From the NCBI RefSeq assembly GCF_035917575.1, contig NZ_CP109090.1:4712001-4776000 (forward strand): 64,000 nucleotides of DNA. The letters are read 5' to 3'. Shown in pieces: positions 46,604 to 56,313 of the stretch. Each line of letters opens with the position of its first letter. The stretch's first letter is position 1. The notes under the pieces were generated by a model that saw only the letters and a program-made list of their open reading frames with translations, ran no database searches and was not told the origin of the DNA. A program made the position numbers and the translations under genes. The DNA is from Streptomyces sp. NBC_01788. GTDB lineage: Bacteria > Actinomycetota > Actinomycetes > Streptomycetales > Streptomycetaceae.

Positions 46604-46640
46604 CCAGGCGCCCCGGACCTTGTCGGCCCGGGGCGCCTGG
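46604..46640 (-). terminator. Attenuator hairpin upstream of aroQ
   Basis: A perfect 13-bp stem (46604-46616 with 46628-46640) and an 11-nt loop. The loop contains GACAAGG, complementary to CCTTGTC just downstream of the stem, so an alternative pairing could open the terminator. Confidence 0.75.
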
Positions 46641-46658
46641 GAAGTGCTTGTCAGTGGC

Positions 46659-46730
46659 TCAAGCAGCACGACCATGGCAGCCGGTGGGCCGGTCGCCATA
46701 GGTAAAGGTGAAGGTCGTCTGCGCGAGCAT
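46659..46730 (-). CDS. Phe/Tyr leader peptide of aroQ (too short for routine calling)
   Basis: 23 codons from ATG 46730 to TGA 46661-46659. The peptide contains TTFTFTYG with codons TTC, TTT and TAT; TTT and TAT are rare in this GC-rich genome. Such a cluster of the pathway's end products is the hallmark of ribosome-mediated attenuation: when charged tRNA-Phe or tRNA-Tyr is scarce the ribosome stalls and the terminator fails to form. The transcript probably starts at the ATG. Confidence 0.7.
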   Translation of the reverse strand: MLAQTTFTFTYGDRPTGCHGRAA

Positions 46731-46736
46731 GCTCCC

Positions 46737-46765
46737 AGTATGCCGCTCCCGGGCGCGGCATCCAA
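46737..46765 (-). promoter_or_regulatory. Promoter of the aroQ leader (leaderless)
   Basis: On the minus strand TTGGAT (46765-46760), 17 bp, CATACT (46742-46737). Seven bases later is the ATG of the leader peptide, so the transcript would start at or beside this ATG. Confidence 0.65.
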
Positions 46766-46878
46766 CACGGCTCGCATGATGAGACGGGCGGCGGACGGGC
46801 CGCCGGGCGCGGGTCCGGGACGGGCGGCCCCCTGACGGCGGTCTCCGGGCGCCGGGGAGGCACTCACGACCACCTCGG

Positions 46879-46884
46879 TAGAAT
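46879..46884 (+). promoter_or_regulatory. -10 box of guaA
   Basis: TAGAAT at 46879-46884 is a good -10, but no TTGAC-like -35 is at 17-18 bases. The start would be near 46891, about 33 bases before the guaA GTG. Confidence 0.4.
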
Positions 46885-46923
46885 CGATACACACAAGGAC
46901 CCCCCGACGCCGGAAGGCACCCC

Positions 46924-48504
<1,581 letters not shown>

Positions 48505-48516
48505 CCCCGCTCCGGT

Positions 48517-48990
48517 CTACGTCCGCCTGAGAGTCCGCACCGGCTCTCCGGGCTTCCAGACCCGGACGACCAGATGAGTGTCGTCCTCGACGCTGGTCCG
48601 TACGACCTCCGTCAACTCGGTGCGGAAGAGGTGGAACGGCTGCGGCGGTTCCACCTCTTTCACGTACGCGCCCTTCACCTCGGGATCCTCCACCTCGACC
48701 GCCCGCCCGGCGATCCGCGCGTCACCGCCGGCCATCGCGGTGTCCGGCCCCGGGTTCGCCTGCAGCGCGAACCTGGGATCCCGGCGCAGGTCGAACGCCT
48801 TGAGCGAGCCCGGCATCATGCCGAGCCACAGCTCGCCGTTCAGGAAGCGCACCTCGAGTCCCGTGGTGCGCGGAGAGCCGTCCCGGCGCAGGGTCACCAG
48901 GACGTGGTGCGGGAACGCCCCGAACCGCCGCTCAACGGTCGCGGCCAGTTCGGGTTCCGCGGCGGCGAAGGCCGCCCAGTTCGTTGCCAT
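48517..48990 (-). CDS. PPOX-class flavin/F420-binding fold protein
   Basis: 157-residue pyridoxamine 5'-phosphate oxidase-like protein with the split-barrel fold: HHVLVTLRRDGSPRTTGLEVRFLNGELWLG, then PRFALQANPGP and ARIAGRAVEVEDPEVKGAY. Actinobacterial members bind FMN, F420 or heme; the cofactor cannot be told. The C-terminal part (HLFRTELTEVVRTSVEDDTHLVVRVWKPG) is typical of the group. It converges with guaA, leaving only 12 bases between stops. ATG 48990 is the first Met of the frame before the domain. Confidence 0.83.
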   Translation of the reverse strand: MATNWAAFAAAEPELAATVERRFGAFPHHVLVTLRRDGSPRTTGLEVRFLNGELWLGMMPGSLKAFDLRRDPRFALQANPGPDTAMAGGDARIAGRAVEVEDPEVKGAYVKEVEPPQPFHLFRTELTEVVRTSVEDDTHLVVRVWKPGEPVRTLRRT

Positions 48991-49011
48991 GTCCCAAGGG
49001 TGGCGCGGATA

Positions 49012-49036
49012 CCCGACATCTTCTGTCGGGTTTTTT
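49012..49036 (+). terminator. Canonical plus-strand terminator upstream of the PPOX gene
   Basis: CCCGACA (49012-49018), TCTTC loop, TGTCGGG (49024-49030), then T6 (49031-49036). The T-run shows that it acts on plus-strand transcripts, yet no plus-strand gene ends here; guaA stops about 500 bases earlier. Confidence 0.75.
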
Positions 49037-49209
49037 CGGCGGCAGGCGGGGGTGGCCGACGCGCAGGCGGGGCGACCCGGCGGTATTCGGCGGCATTCGG
49101 CCACGGAGCCGGTGTACCGCGCGGCATCTTCACCGTACGGCGCTCGTATCCCGGCCCGTTGGGCGGTAGCTTCCGGCCCGTACGTCGTCGATCCAGCGAC
49201 GGAGGTCCC

Positions 49210-50010
49210 ATGCACGGCCCCATCCCCACCCCGCCCCCGCCCCTGCCCACCGAGAAGCTGCAGTTCGCGATGCCACCGATGCACGAGTCGGTGGACGACG
49301 AACGCCGGTACCGCAAGGAGCGGCTCGCGGGCGCGCTGCGGATCTTCGGCCGGTACGGCTTCGAGGACGGCGTCTCCGGCCACATCACCGCCCGCGACCC
49401 CGATTTCAGCGACTGCTTCTGGGTCAATCCCTTCGGGATGCCGTTCAAGCACGTCACCGTGAGCGACCTGGTGCTCGTCAACCAGGACGGGCAGGTGCTC
49501 CAGGGCCGCCACCACGTCAACCAGGCCGCGTTCACCGTGCACGCCCAGGTCCACGCCGCCCGCCCGGACGTCGTCGCCGTCGCCCACTGCCACTCCGTGC
49601 ACGGCCGCGCCCTGGCGGCGCTCGGTGACCTCCTGGATCCGATCACCCAGGAGAGCTGCGCCTTCTACGAGGACCACGCCGTCTACGGCTCCTACACCGG
49701 CGTCACCGTCGACGCGGAGGAGGGCCGCCGGATCGCGGCCGCGCTGGGCTCGCGCAAGGCGCTGGTGCTGCGCAACCACGGACTGCTGACGGTCGGCGAC
49801 TCGGTGGACGCCGCCGCCTGGTGGTTCCTGGCCATGGAACGCTCCTGCCAGGTGCAGCTGACCGCCCGGGCGGCGGGCCAGCCGGTCCTGATCGACCACG
49901 AACCGGCGGTCGCGACCCGGGAGCAGCTCGGTGGCGACCTGGTGGCGTGGATCAACTACCAGCCCCTGTGGCAGGACATCAGCCGCAGCGAACCCGACCT
50001 GCTGACCTGA
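49210..50010 (+). CDS. Class II aldolase/adducin family protein
   Basis: 266-residue zinc-dependent aldolase-like protein. The core is LRIFGRYGFEDGVSGHITARDPDF, then VAHCHSVHGRALAALG and LRNHGLLTVGDSVDAAAWWF, in which His residues (HCH and the NHG His) bind the metal. Actinobacterial relatives are annotated as L-fuculose-phosphate aldolase-like, but the substrate is uncertain. ATG 49210 has GGAGG seven bases upstream. The first 20 residues are Pro-rich. It runs alone. Confidence 0.85.
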   Translation: MHGPIPTPPPPLPTEKLQFAMPPMHESVDDERRYRKERLAGALRIFGRYGFEDGVSGHITARDPDFSDCFWVNPFGMPFKHVTVSDLVLVNQDGQVLQGRHHVNQAAFTVHAQVHAARPDVVAVAHCHSVHGRALAALGDLLDPITQESCAFYEDHAVYGSYTGVTVDAEEGRRIAAALGSRKALVLRNHGLLTVGDSVDAAAWWFLAMERSCQVQLTARAAGQPVLIDHEPAVATREQLGGDLVAWINYQPLWQDISRSEPDLLT

Positions 50011-50022
50011 GCCCCTCGGCGT

Positions 50023-50046
50023 GCGGGACATCTCCGGACATCCCGC
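50023..50046 (+). terminator. Possible terminator after the aldolase
   Basis: GCGGGA (50023-50028) pairs with TCCCGC (50041-50046), with a 12-base loop. A short stem and no T-run. Confidence 0.35.
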
Positions 50047-50123
50047 CTCCCCTGCGGAGAACGGCGCAGCCGGGTGCGGCCGGGTCAACACGGCGTTCCC
50101 GGCTTCACCCGCGCCGACTGGAC

Positions 50124-50151
50124 CTGACGAACGCGAGCGGGGCGGTATAGG
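50124..50151 (+). promoter_or_regulatory. Candidate promoter of the 50176 membrane protein
   Basis: CTGACG (50124-50129), 16 bp, TATAGG (50146-50151). A start near 50158 gives a leader of about 20 bases before the chosen GTG. Confidence 0.45.
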
Positions 50152-50175
50152 GCACAATTCGCTTTCTGCATAGGG

Positions 50176-51498
50176 GTGTTGTTGCCGCGGCCGGGCCGCG
50201 GGATCCGGGGAAGGCGGGCGTCGGGCGTGGCGGTGCAGGAGGCGAGGGGCGGCGTGGGCGCCCACGGGGGCGGCTGCACCTGCGGGGACTGCCCGCACGG
50301 GGCGCGTGCGGGACACCGGCAGGCTGTTGCCGCGTTCCTTCTCAAGCGGGACGAGTTCGCCGCGGGCCACGGCCTGCCGGCGGCCGTGGCGCACTCGGCG
50401 TCGGCCTCCCGGCAGTGGGTCTCGGAGGAGCTGACGCAGTCCGCTGAACTCGTCGCCGAACGGGGGCGGGCCGAGGGAGAGGCCTGGCTGGCGCGACTGT
50501 GGCGCTGGACGGCGTACACGGTGTGGGCGGTGGTCGTCCTGCTGCTTCTGGTGCAGGCGCTGACGGCGGTCGGCGCGGGCTGGAGCACAGCCAGGACGGC
50601 GGGACTGCTGGCGGCCGTCCTGGTGGCCGGGGCGCTGACGGCCGCCTCCTGGCTCCACCGGGCGCGCGGCGGGGCGCTCGCCCCGGTCATCGGCGAGGAC
50701 AACCGGCTCTCCACCTCCCGCGCGGTGGCCGCCGGCTGGGTGCTCTTCGTCGCGTACGCGGTGCTGGTGCTGGCGGGCCGGCTCGCCGCGGCCTCGGACC
50801 ACACCGAGCGCGACGCCCTGATCGCCGGGCTGGACCTGGCCCGCGGCGCCGGTGTGGTCACCGTGCTCGCCGTGGTGTCCGGAATCGCGGTCCTGGTGCG
50901 GCGGGTGGTCGGGCTGCGGGTGCTGGGGCAGCGGCTCCAGAAGGTGCGTGCGGACCGGCCGCGGGCGGCCGACCTGCTGACCGACGACGCGGGACGCGGC
51001 GCCTTCACGGACATCCAGTACGTGGTCATCAGTGCCGTCGCGCTGGTGTTCGCGGCGGTGCGGCTGGCCCGGCGCCCCGACCAGCTGCCCGACCTGCCGT
51101 GGGGGCTGGCGGTGGTCGTGCTGGTGTCCGCGGCGACCTACCTGGCGGGCAAGTACGCGGACGGCGGGCAGCCCGTCGTCCTCTCGGTGGTCCGGGCCCG
51201 GGAGGCCGGGGACCTGGACGCGCCGATCCGGACCGGCGACGACATCGAGATCCGGGGCGCCGGGTTCGTCCCGCCGGGTGCCCAGGGAGCCGACCGGCTG
51301 GCTCGTATGAGGGTCCGCATCGGCCCGGTCAACGTGCACGTACCCCTGGTCCCGGTCGCGGGCGGCTTCAGCAACCCCACGGACACGGCACTGACCGTGC
51401 CCGTCCCGGCGGACGTGGAACCGGGCCGGGTCGAGGTGCAGGTGGTCACGGCGGCGGGCGTGGAGACGAACCGGTACACGATCGACGTGACGGAGTGA
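50176..51498 (+). CDS. Multi-pass membrane protein with Cys-rich N-terminus and Ig-like C-terminus
   Basis: 440-residue protein of unknown function. A short Gly-rich N-terminus contains CTCGDCPHG (C-x-C-x2-C), a possible metal or redox site. About six hydrophobic helices follow between residues 110 and 330 (AYTVWAVVVLLLLVQALTAVG, AGLLAAVLVAGALTAASWL, VLFVAYAVLVLAGRL, VTVLAVVSGIAVLV, VVISAVALVFAAVRL, WGLAVVVLVSAATYLAG). The last 90 residues (IEIRGAGFVPPGAQG, VPVPADVEPGRVEVQVVTAAG) look like an IPT/TIG Ig-like domain. GTG 50176 is uncertain; GTG 50227 and 50233 are alternatives. Confidence 0.7.
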   Translation: MLLPRPGRGIRGRRASGVAVQEARGGVGAHGGGCTCGDCPHGARAGHRQAVAAFLLKRDEFAAGHGLPAAVAHSASASRQWVSEELTQSAELVAERGRAEGEAWLARLWRWTAYTVWAVVVLLLLVQALTAVGAGWSTARTAGLLAAVLVAGALTAASWLHRARGGALAPVIGEDNRLSTSRAVAAGWVLFVAYAVLVLAGRLAAASDHTERDALIAGLDLARGAGVVTVLAVVSGIAVLVRRVVGLRVLGQRLQKVRADRPRAADLLTDDAGRGAFTDIQYVVISAVALVFAAVRLARRPDQLPDLPWGLAVVVLVSAATYLAGKYADGGQPVVLSVVRAREAGDLDAPIRTGDDIEIRGAGFVPPGAQGADRLARMRVRIGPVNVHVPLVPVAGGFSNPTDTALTVPVPADVEPGRVEVQVVTAAGVETNRYTIDVTE

Positions 51499-51734
51499 CG
51501 GAGTGACGGAGCAACGGGGCAGCGGAACGACGAAATGACGGCGGGCGACACCTCCGGCGGATCGGGCGCGATGGTTTTGTGGAGGGCCGTCAGCACACCG
51601 ACTCCTTGGGACGCATGAGCCGAAGTCACGCGTAAGCCGGAAAAACCTCCCCGTGGGATTGAGCGGGCCCTGCCTCGCATACGTATGGTCGATTGAGGGA
51701 CGCATACGACGGCGGTGAGAGGCGGCTCGCAGCG

Positions 51735-52262
51735 ATGACCCACGTTCGTACGGAGACCCGGACCATGCAAGCTGAACCGAACCGAACCTGGCGGGACACA
51801 GCGGCCCGCTACGCCCTCCTGCCTCTCCGTGTCTTCCTCGGCGTCACCTTCATCTACGCCGGCCTCGACAAGCTCACCTCCAGCAGCTTCATGCAGGCCA
51901 CCGGCCCCGGGTCGATCGGCGAGACGATGCGCGCGGTCCGTGACTCCGCCGCCGTCCCGGCCCTGGTCGACCTGGCCCTGAAGAACCCGGTCGGCTTCGG
52001 CTACACCATCGCCTTCGCCGAACTGGCCGTCGGCCTCGGCACCCTGATCGGTCTGCTGGGCCGCCTGGCCGCGCTCGGCGGCGCGCTGATCTCCCTCAGC
52101 CTGTGGCTCACGGTCAGCTGGCCCACCACCCCCTACTACTACGGCAACGACCTCGCCTATCTGATGGCCTGGCTGCCGCTCGTCCTCGCCGGCGCCCCGA
52201 TGCTCTCCGCCGACGCCGCGCTGCGGGCACGGCGACGGCGAATGGCGGGGGAGTACCAGTAG
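51735..52262 (+). CDS. DoxX-family membrane protein
   Basis: 175-residue DoxX-like protein with four membrane helices (LPLRVFLGVTFIYAGLDKLTS, TIAFAELAVGLGTLIGLLG, LGGALISLSLWLTVSW, LAYLMAWLPLVLAGAPML). The LDKL and PTTPYYYGNDLAY stretches fit the DoxX pattern. Members have been associated with terminal oxidase assembly or redox sensing; the role here is unknown. ATG 51735 (MTHVRTE) is chosen, with ATG 51765 as alternative. TTGAGC at 51659 with TACGTA at 51680 (15-bp spacer) or TATGGT at 51684 (19-bp spacer) may be the promoter. Confidence 0.85.
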   Translation: MTHVRTETRTMQAEPNRTWRDTAARYALLPLRVFLGVTFIYAGLDKLTSSSFMQATGPGSIGETMRAVRDSAAVPALVDLALKNPVGFGYTIAFAELAVGLGTLIGLLGRLAALGGALISLSLWLTVSWPTTPYYYGNDLAYLMAWLPLVLAGAPMLSADAALRARRRRMAGEYQ

Positions 52263-52263
52263 C

Positions 52264-52503
52264 TCAGCCCGTCCCTTCCGTTCCCGCTCCGCCGGGAGTC
52301 CGGCGGGCGTCCCGGTCCCTGCGCACGGCCCTGTTCACCACCGCCGCCGCACCGCCCAGGCACAGGCCGCCGACGACCATCGGGACCAGCAGGAACGACG
52401 GGACGTGCCAGGCGCCGGCCGCGTCTCCCGCGTAGACCACGCCCGCGCCGGTGAGGAAGACACCGGACACCAGCTTCCCCGGCTGGAACTCATGGCGCAG
52501 CAC
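52264..52503 (-). CDS. Small two-helix membrane protein
   Basis: 79-residue protein with two hydrophobic segments (VSGVFLTGAGVVYAGDAAGAW and SFLLVPMVVGGLCLGGAAAVV) and a basic tail. Its start overlaps the end of the PspC-LiaF gene by 14 bases, so it is translationally coupled to it. I do not recognise a family. It may help the membrane function of the PspC protein. Confidence 0.7.
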   Translation of the reverse strand: MLRHEFQPGKLVSGVFLTGAGVVYAGDAAGAWHVPSFLLVPMVVGGLCLGGAAAVVNRAVRRDRDARRTPGGAGTEGTG

Positions 52504-53992
52504 GGTTCACCTCCACCTGTCCCATGCCGACGTGGAGCCTGAGGTCCACGGTCCCGGCGTTCTTGCTGCCCGCGGTCGCGGGCAGCGTGACCTGCTGGTG
52601 CCGGCCCGGAGCGACGTCCACGTCCTGTGAGGAGTCGCCCGGCAGCTGGATGTCGCCGAGCCCCACCTCGATGTTCGCCCGCACGGTCACACCCGCGGGC
52701 ACGATCACTCGCAGCCGGCCCGCTCCCACCTGCGCCTTCGTCGTCACCGTCGCTCCCTTGCCGAGGCGTATCCGGCTCAGGTCCAAGGTGCCCTCCCCGG
52801 TGCCGAGGCGGTACTCGGGCCGGACCTCCGCCGTCGCCGCGGGCTGCCAGGTGCGGTGCCCCCACTGCGTGGTGACGTCCTTCGGAAGTGCCGTGGAAGC
52901 GGCGAGCAGCGCCGCGGTGACCAGGGCCAGCAGTATCGAACCGAAGCCCGTCCGCCCCAGGAACGCGCTCACCGCCATGCCCAGGCCGAGGACCGCGAGC
53001 GCGCAGGCGAGACCGGTCTGGAGGCTGGTGTTCAGGGCGTGGTTGTCCCAGGTCAGGCGGGTGCCGAGGACGCCGGCGGTCAGGGCCAGCAGGAACACCC
53101 AGCCGCCGATCCCGTGCGGGCCGCGGGGACGGGGCGGCTCGGTGCGTACGGGACGTGTGTACGCGCCGCCGTGCGTGCCGGCGCGTGCGCCGAGGCCGAT
53201 GCTGACGGCAGCGGAGACGTCCCGAAAGTCCCAGCGGTCCCGGCCGTCACGGCCACCCCGGTCGTTCCGGCCGCGCGCGTCCTGGGGACCCCACAGATAT
53301 CCCGTGCCGCCGACGTGGGTGCCGTCCTTGACTATCGGGTCGCGCCACCAGGAGGCGTGGATGGCGGGCACCGGCGGCGCCTGGGCCTCCGGCGGGGCGT
53401 CGGCGACGGCCTGGGCGGCGAGCGGATCGGGGCTGGGAGCCCCGCGGTGCTGCGACCAGTACCCGGCGCCGGCGAGCAGCAGGGACAGGACGACGCCGAA
53501 GGTCAGCACGCTGCCGTTGCCCAGCATGGACAGAAAGACCCCGCAGCCGACCAGCGCGAACAGCACGGCCGCAAGCGCCGGTCCGTCCACCCGGCCGGTG
53601 AGGAGCTTGCGCACCTCGTTCTCGTCCTCGTCGTCGTACGGCACGAAGAGCCAGGCGAAGCCGTAGAAGATGAGGCCTATGCCGCCGGTCGCCGCCAGCA
53701 CGGCCAGCGTGATCCGGAAGATCACCGGGTCCATGTCGCACTGCCGGCCCAGACCGGCGCAGACGCCGCCGATCATCCGGTGTGCCCGGTGCCGCCGGAA
53801 CCTCGGCACGCCCTCGGTGCCGTCCGACCCGGTATCGGCCTCAAAGTGCGCTCCCGGCGTCGCCCCCGGGCCGCGCTCCGCACCCGCACCCGCGCCGGCG
53901 CCGGGCACGGCGTCCCCTGGTCCGGTGCCCGGGGACGGGCCCGGGCCGGAGCCGGGCTCCGGCCTCTTCGCGGCGTGCTGGTGATTCGTCAT
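52490..53992 (-). CDS. PspC-domain membrane protein with LiaF-like C-terminus
   Basis: 500-residue envelope protein. A Gly/Pro-rich N-terminus (about 1-60) precedes a PspC domain (about 62-120): RFRRHRAHRMIGGVCAGLGRQC, then a membrane helix ITLAVLAATGGIGLIFYGFAWLF. More helices lie at about 140-180 and 300-385. The last 115 residues (YRLGTGEGTLDLSRIRLGKGAT, VGLGDIQLPGDSSQDVDVAPG) form a beta-rich LiaF/DUF2154-like domain typical of cell-wall stress proteins. It is divergent from a PspC-histidine kinase, which suggests the two sense or regulate the same stress. Confidence 0.85.
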   Translation of the reverse strand: MTNHQHAAKRPEPGSGPGPSPGTGPGDAVPGAGAGAGAERGPGATPGAHFEADTGSDGTEGVPRFRRHRAHRMIGGVCAGLGRQCDMDPVIFRITLAVLAATGGIGLIFYGFAWLFVPYDDEDENEVRKLLTGRVDGPALAAVLFALVGCGVFLSMLGNGSVLTFGVVLSLLLAGAGYWSQHRGAPSPDPLAAQAVADAPPEAQAPPVPAIHASWWRDPIVKDGTHVGGTGYLWGPQDARGRNDRGGRDGRDRWDFRDVSAAVSIGLGARAGTHGGAYTRPVRTEPPRPRGPHGIGGWVFLLALTAGVLGTRLTWDNHALNTSLQTGLACALAVLGLGMAVSAFLGRTGFGSILLALVTAALLAASTALPKDVTTQWGHRTWQPAATAEVRPEYRLGTGEGTLDLSRIRLGKGATVTTKAQVGAGRLRVIVPAGVTVRANIEVGLGDIQLPGDSSQDVDVAPGRHQQVTLPATAGSKNAGTVDLRLHVGMGQVEVNRAAP

Positions 53993-54214
53993 GCGTCCAT
54001 GGTGACGGGCGCGCGGCCGTGGCGGGAGCCGGGACGACCCTGGGCGAACCCTGATTCGCCCCTGAGCCGCGGCCGGGGATGCGTTCGACCGGCTTCCGTG
54101 CCGCGATCCGGGTGCCCGCGAGGAGCGGGCTGGAAGGGCAGGTTCGAAGATCAGGGGAGTCTAGGGGGCGGACCCTGATGCTCCCGCACCGCCCGGCGTG
54201 TGACCATCAGTGGC

Positions 54215-55504
54215 ATGCCGGAAGCCGCAGCAGCGCCCCTCGACGACCCGCGGCCGCCGCGCAAGCTCTACCGCAGCAGCGACGGACGCTGGCTCGGCGG
54301 AGTGGCGCGGGGCCTCGCCGGGCACCTCGGGCTGCCCGTCGTCTGGGTGCGGCTGGTCTTCGTCGGCCTCTTCATGGCCGACGGCCTCGGCGCGCTGGTG
54401 TACGCGGCCTTCTGGTTCTTCGTGCCCCTCGGCGTCGGCGGCGTCGGCGACCAGAAGCCGCCGTCCCTCGTCACCACCGAGACCTCGCCGGACGGCCGCC
54501 GCAGAATCATCGCCCGCAAGCCGGACAAGGGCCAGATCGTCGCCCTGCTCCTCATGGTCGTCGTGGCGATGGTCTTCGTCGGCAGCGTCAATCCGGGCAA
54601 CGGGGCGAAGGCCTACCTCCTGCCGGCCGTCCTCGTCGCCGCGGGTGTCGCCCTGGTCTGGCGCCAGGCGGACAACGCCCGCCGGGCCCGCTGGGTCGAG
54701 GTCGGCCGCCGCCGCCGTACGCTCACCCTGGCCCGCGCCGGCGCGGGCGTCCTGCTGGTCACGGCCGGCGTCTCGGCCATATTCGTGATGCAGGGGTCCG
54801 CCGCCCACCTCGGCTCGGTCCTCCAGGCGGCGCTCGCCGTCCTGGTCGGCATAACCCTGCTCGCCGGTCCCTACCTCGTGCGCATGACCCAGGACCTCTC
54901 CGAGGAGCGCCTGATGCGCATCCGGGCCCAGGAGCGGGCCGAGGTCGCCGCCCATGTCCACGACTCGGTGCTGCACACCCTGACCCTGATCCAGCGCAAC
55001 GCGGAGAACGCGGGCGAGGTGCGCCGCCTCGCCCGCGCCCAGGAGCGCGACCTGCGCGCGTGGCTGTACAAGCCGGAGGGCAACGGCAAGGACGAGGCCG
55101 ACGAACCGGCCACCCTCGCCGAGGCGGTCAAGCGCAACGCCGCCGAGGTGGAGGACAAGCACGGCGTCCCCATAGAGGTGGTCGTGGTCGGCGACTGCCC
55201 GCTCGACGAGCGGATCAGCGCCCAGATGCAGGCCGCGAGGGAAGCCATGGTGAACGCCGCCAAGTACGGTGGCGAGGGCGGCGCCGTCCAGGTCTACGCC
55301 GAGGTCGAGGGCAGGACCGTCTTCGTGTCCGTGCGGGACCGCGGACCCGGCTTCGACCTGGACGCGATACCCGCCGACCGGATGGGCGTCAGAGAATCGA
55401 TCATCGGCCGTATGGAGCGCAACGGGGGGACGGCCCGGCTGCGGGCCGTGCCGGACGGCGGCACGGAGGTCGAGCTGGAGATGGAGAGGGCGGAGAACAC
55501 GTGA
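54215..55504 (+). CDS. PspC-domain sensor histidine kinase
   Basis: 429-residue kinase. The N-terminal PspC domain (KLYRSSDGRWLGGVARGLAGHLG) is followed by a helix (VRLVFVGLFMADGLGALVYAAFWFFV), then three or four more membrane helices to about 225. The dimerisation/phospho-acceptor helix has ERAEVAAHVHDSVLHTLTLIQRNA with the HisKA_3 His. The ATPase domain ends MQAAREAMVNAAKYGG and VRDRGPGFDLDAIPADRMG. ATG 54215 is chosen; GTG 54200 is in frame. It overlaps the response regulator start by one base (TGATG). It probably senses membrane or wall stress. Confidence 0.9.
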   Translation: MPEAAAAPLDDPRPPRKLYRSSDGRWLGGVARGLAGHLGLPVVWVRLVFVGLFMADGLGALVYAAFWFFVPLGVGGVGDQKPPSLVTTETSPDGRRRIIARKPDKGQIVALLLMVVVAMVFVGSVNPGNGAKAYLLPAVLVAAGVALVWRQADNARRARWVEVGRRRRTLTLARAGAGVLLVTAGVSAIFVMQGSAAHLGSVLQAALAVLVGITLLAGPYLVRMTQDLSEERLMRIRAQERAEVAAHVHDSVLHTLTLIQRNAENAGEVRRLARAQERDLRAWLYKPEGNGKDEADEPATLAEAVKRNAAEVEDKHGVPIEVVVVGDCPLDERISAQMQAAREAMVNAAKYGGEGGAVQVYAEVEGRTVFVSVRDRGPGFDLDAIPADRMGVRESIIGRMERNGGTARLRAVPDGGTEVELEMERAENT

Positions 55505-56223
55505 TGAGTGACCCGACCGAGGCGAACGGTACGGCGGGAGCGGAGACGACGGGGGCGGGCGGGCGACACGTGCGCGTGGTCCTCGTCGACGACCACCGCA
55601 TGTTCCGCACCGGGGTCCAGGCCGAGATCGGCCAGACCGAGCAGACGGGCGTGGAGGTCGTCGGCGAGGCAGCGGACGTCGACCAGGCGGTCACGGTCAT
55701 CACCGCCACCCGGCCCGAGGTGGTCCTGCTCGACGTCCACCTGCCCGGGGGCGGCGGGGTGGAGGTGCTGCGGCGCTGCGCAGCGCTGACCGCCGACACC
55801 GAGCGGCCCGTACGCTTCCTCGCGCTGTCCGTGTCGGACGCGGCGGAGGACGTGATCGGCGTGATCCGCGGCGGAGCGCGCGGCTATGTGACGAAGACGA
55901 TCACGGGCACCGACCTGATCGACTCGATCTTCCGGGTTCAGGAGGGCGACGCCGTCTTCTCCCCGCGCCTGGCCGGCTTCGTCCTCGACGCCTTCGCCTC
56001 CACCGACGCCCCGCCGGTCGACGAGGACCTCGACCGCCTCACCCAGCGTGAGCGCGAGGTGCTGCGGCTCATCGCCCGCGGCTACGCGTACAAGGAGATC
56101 GCCAAGCAGCTCTTCATCTCCGTCAAGACGGTGGAGTCCCACGTTTCCGCGGTGCTGAGGAAGCTCCAGCTCTCCAACCGCCACGAGCTGACCCGCTGGG
56201 CGACGGCACGCCGGCTGGTGTGA
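55504..56223 (+). CDS. NarL/LuxR-type response regulator
   Basis: 239-residue regulator. The receiver domain (about 20-145) has VRVVLVDDHRMFRTGVQ, VVLLDVHLPGGGG (phospho-acceptor Asp) and GYVTKTITGTDL. The LuxR HTH (about 175-235) reads LTQREREVLRLIARGYAYKEIAKQLFISVKTVESHVSAVLRKLQL (in pieces: REREVLRLIARGYAYKEIA, VKTVESHVSAVLRKLQLS). A short N-terminal Gly/Thr tail precedes. Coupled to the PspC kinase by a TGATG overlap. Targets likely include the divergent PspC-LiaF operon. Confidence 0.92.
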   Translation: MSDPTEANGTAGAETTGAGGRHVRVVLVDDHRMFRTGVQAEIGQTEQTGVEVVGEAADVDQAVTVITATRPEVVLLDVHLPGGGGVEVLRRCAALTADTERPVRFLALSVSDAAEDVIGVIRGGARGYVTKTITGTDLIDSIFRVQEGDAVFSPRLAGFVLDAFASTDAPPVDEDLDRLTQREREVLRLIARGYAYKEIAKQLFISVKTVESHVSAVLRKLQLSNRHELTRWATARRLV

Positions 56224-56313
56224 CCTTCGCCGCCGGTAGGCACGCCTTTGCGAGTGGGTGCCGCCGACCGCCGGCGCGCATCCCGGCCAGGCGGCCCCCA
56301 TACCCGGCGCCCT

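Noticed and set aside
45872..46705. Plus-strand open frame in the GMC-aroQ gap
   Set aside because: It runs antisense through aroQ, has no domain and has the composition of a shadow frame.
51600..51734. Extra start of the DoxX gene at 51693
   Set aside because: The additional residues overlap the promoter-like boxes and are not hydrophobic; ATG 51735 fits better.
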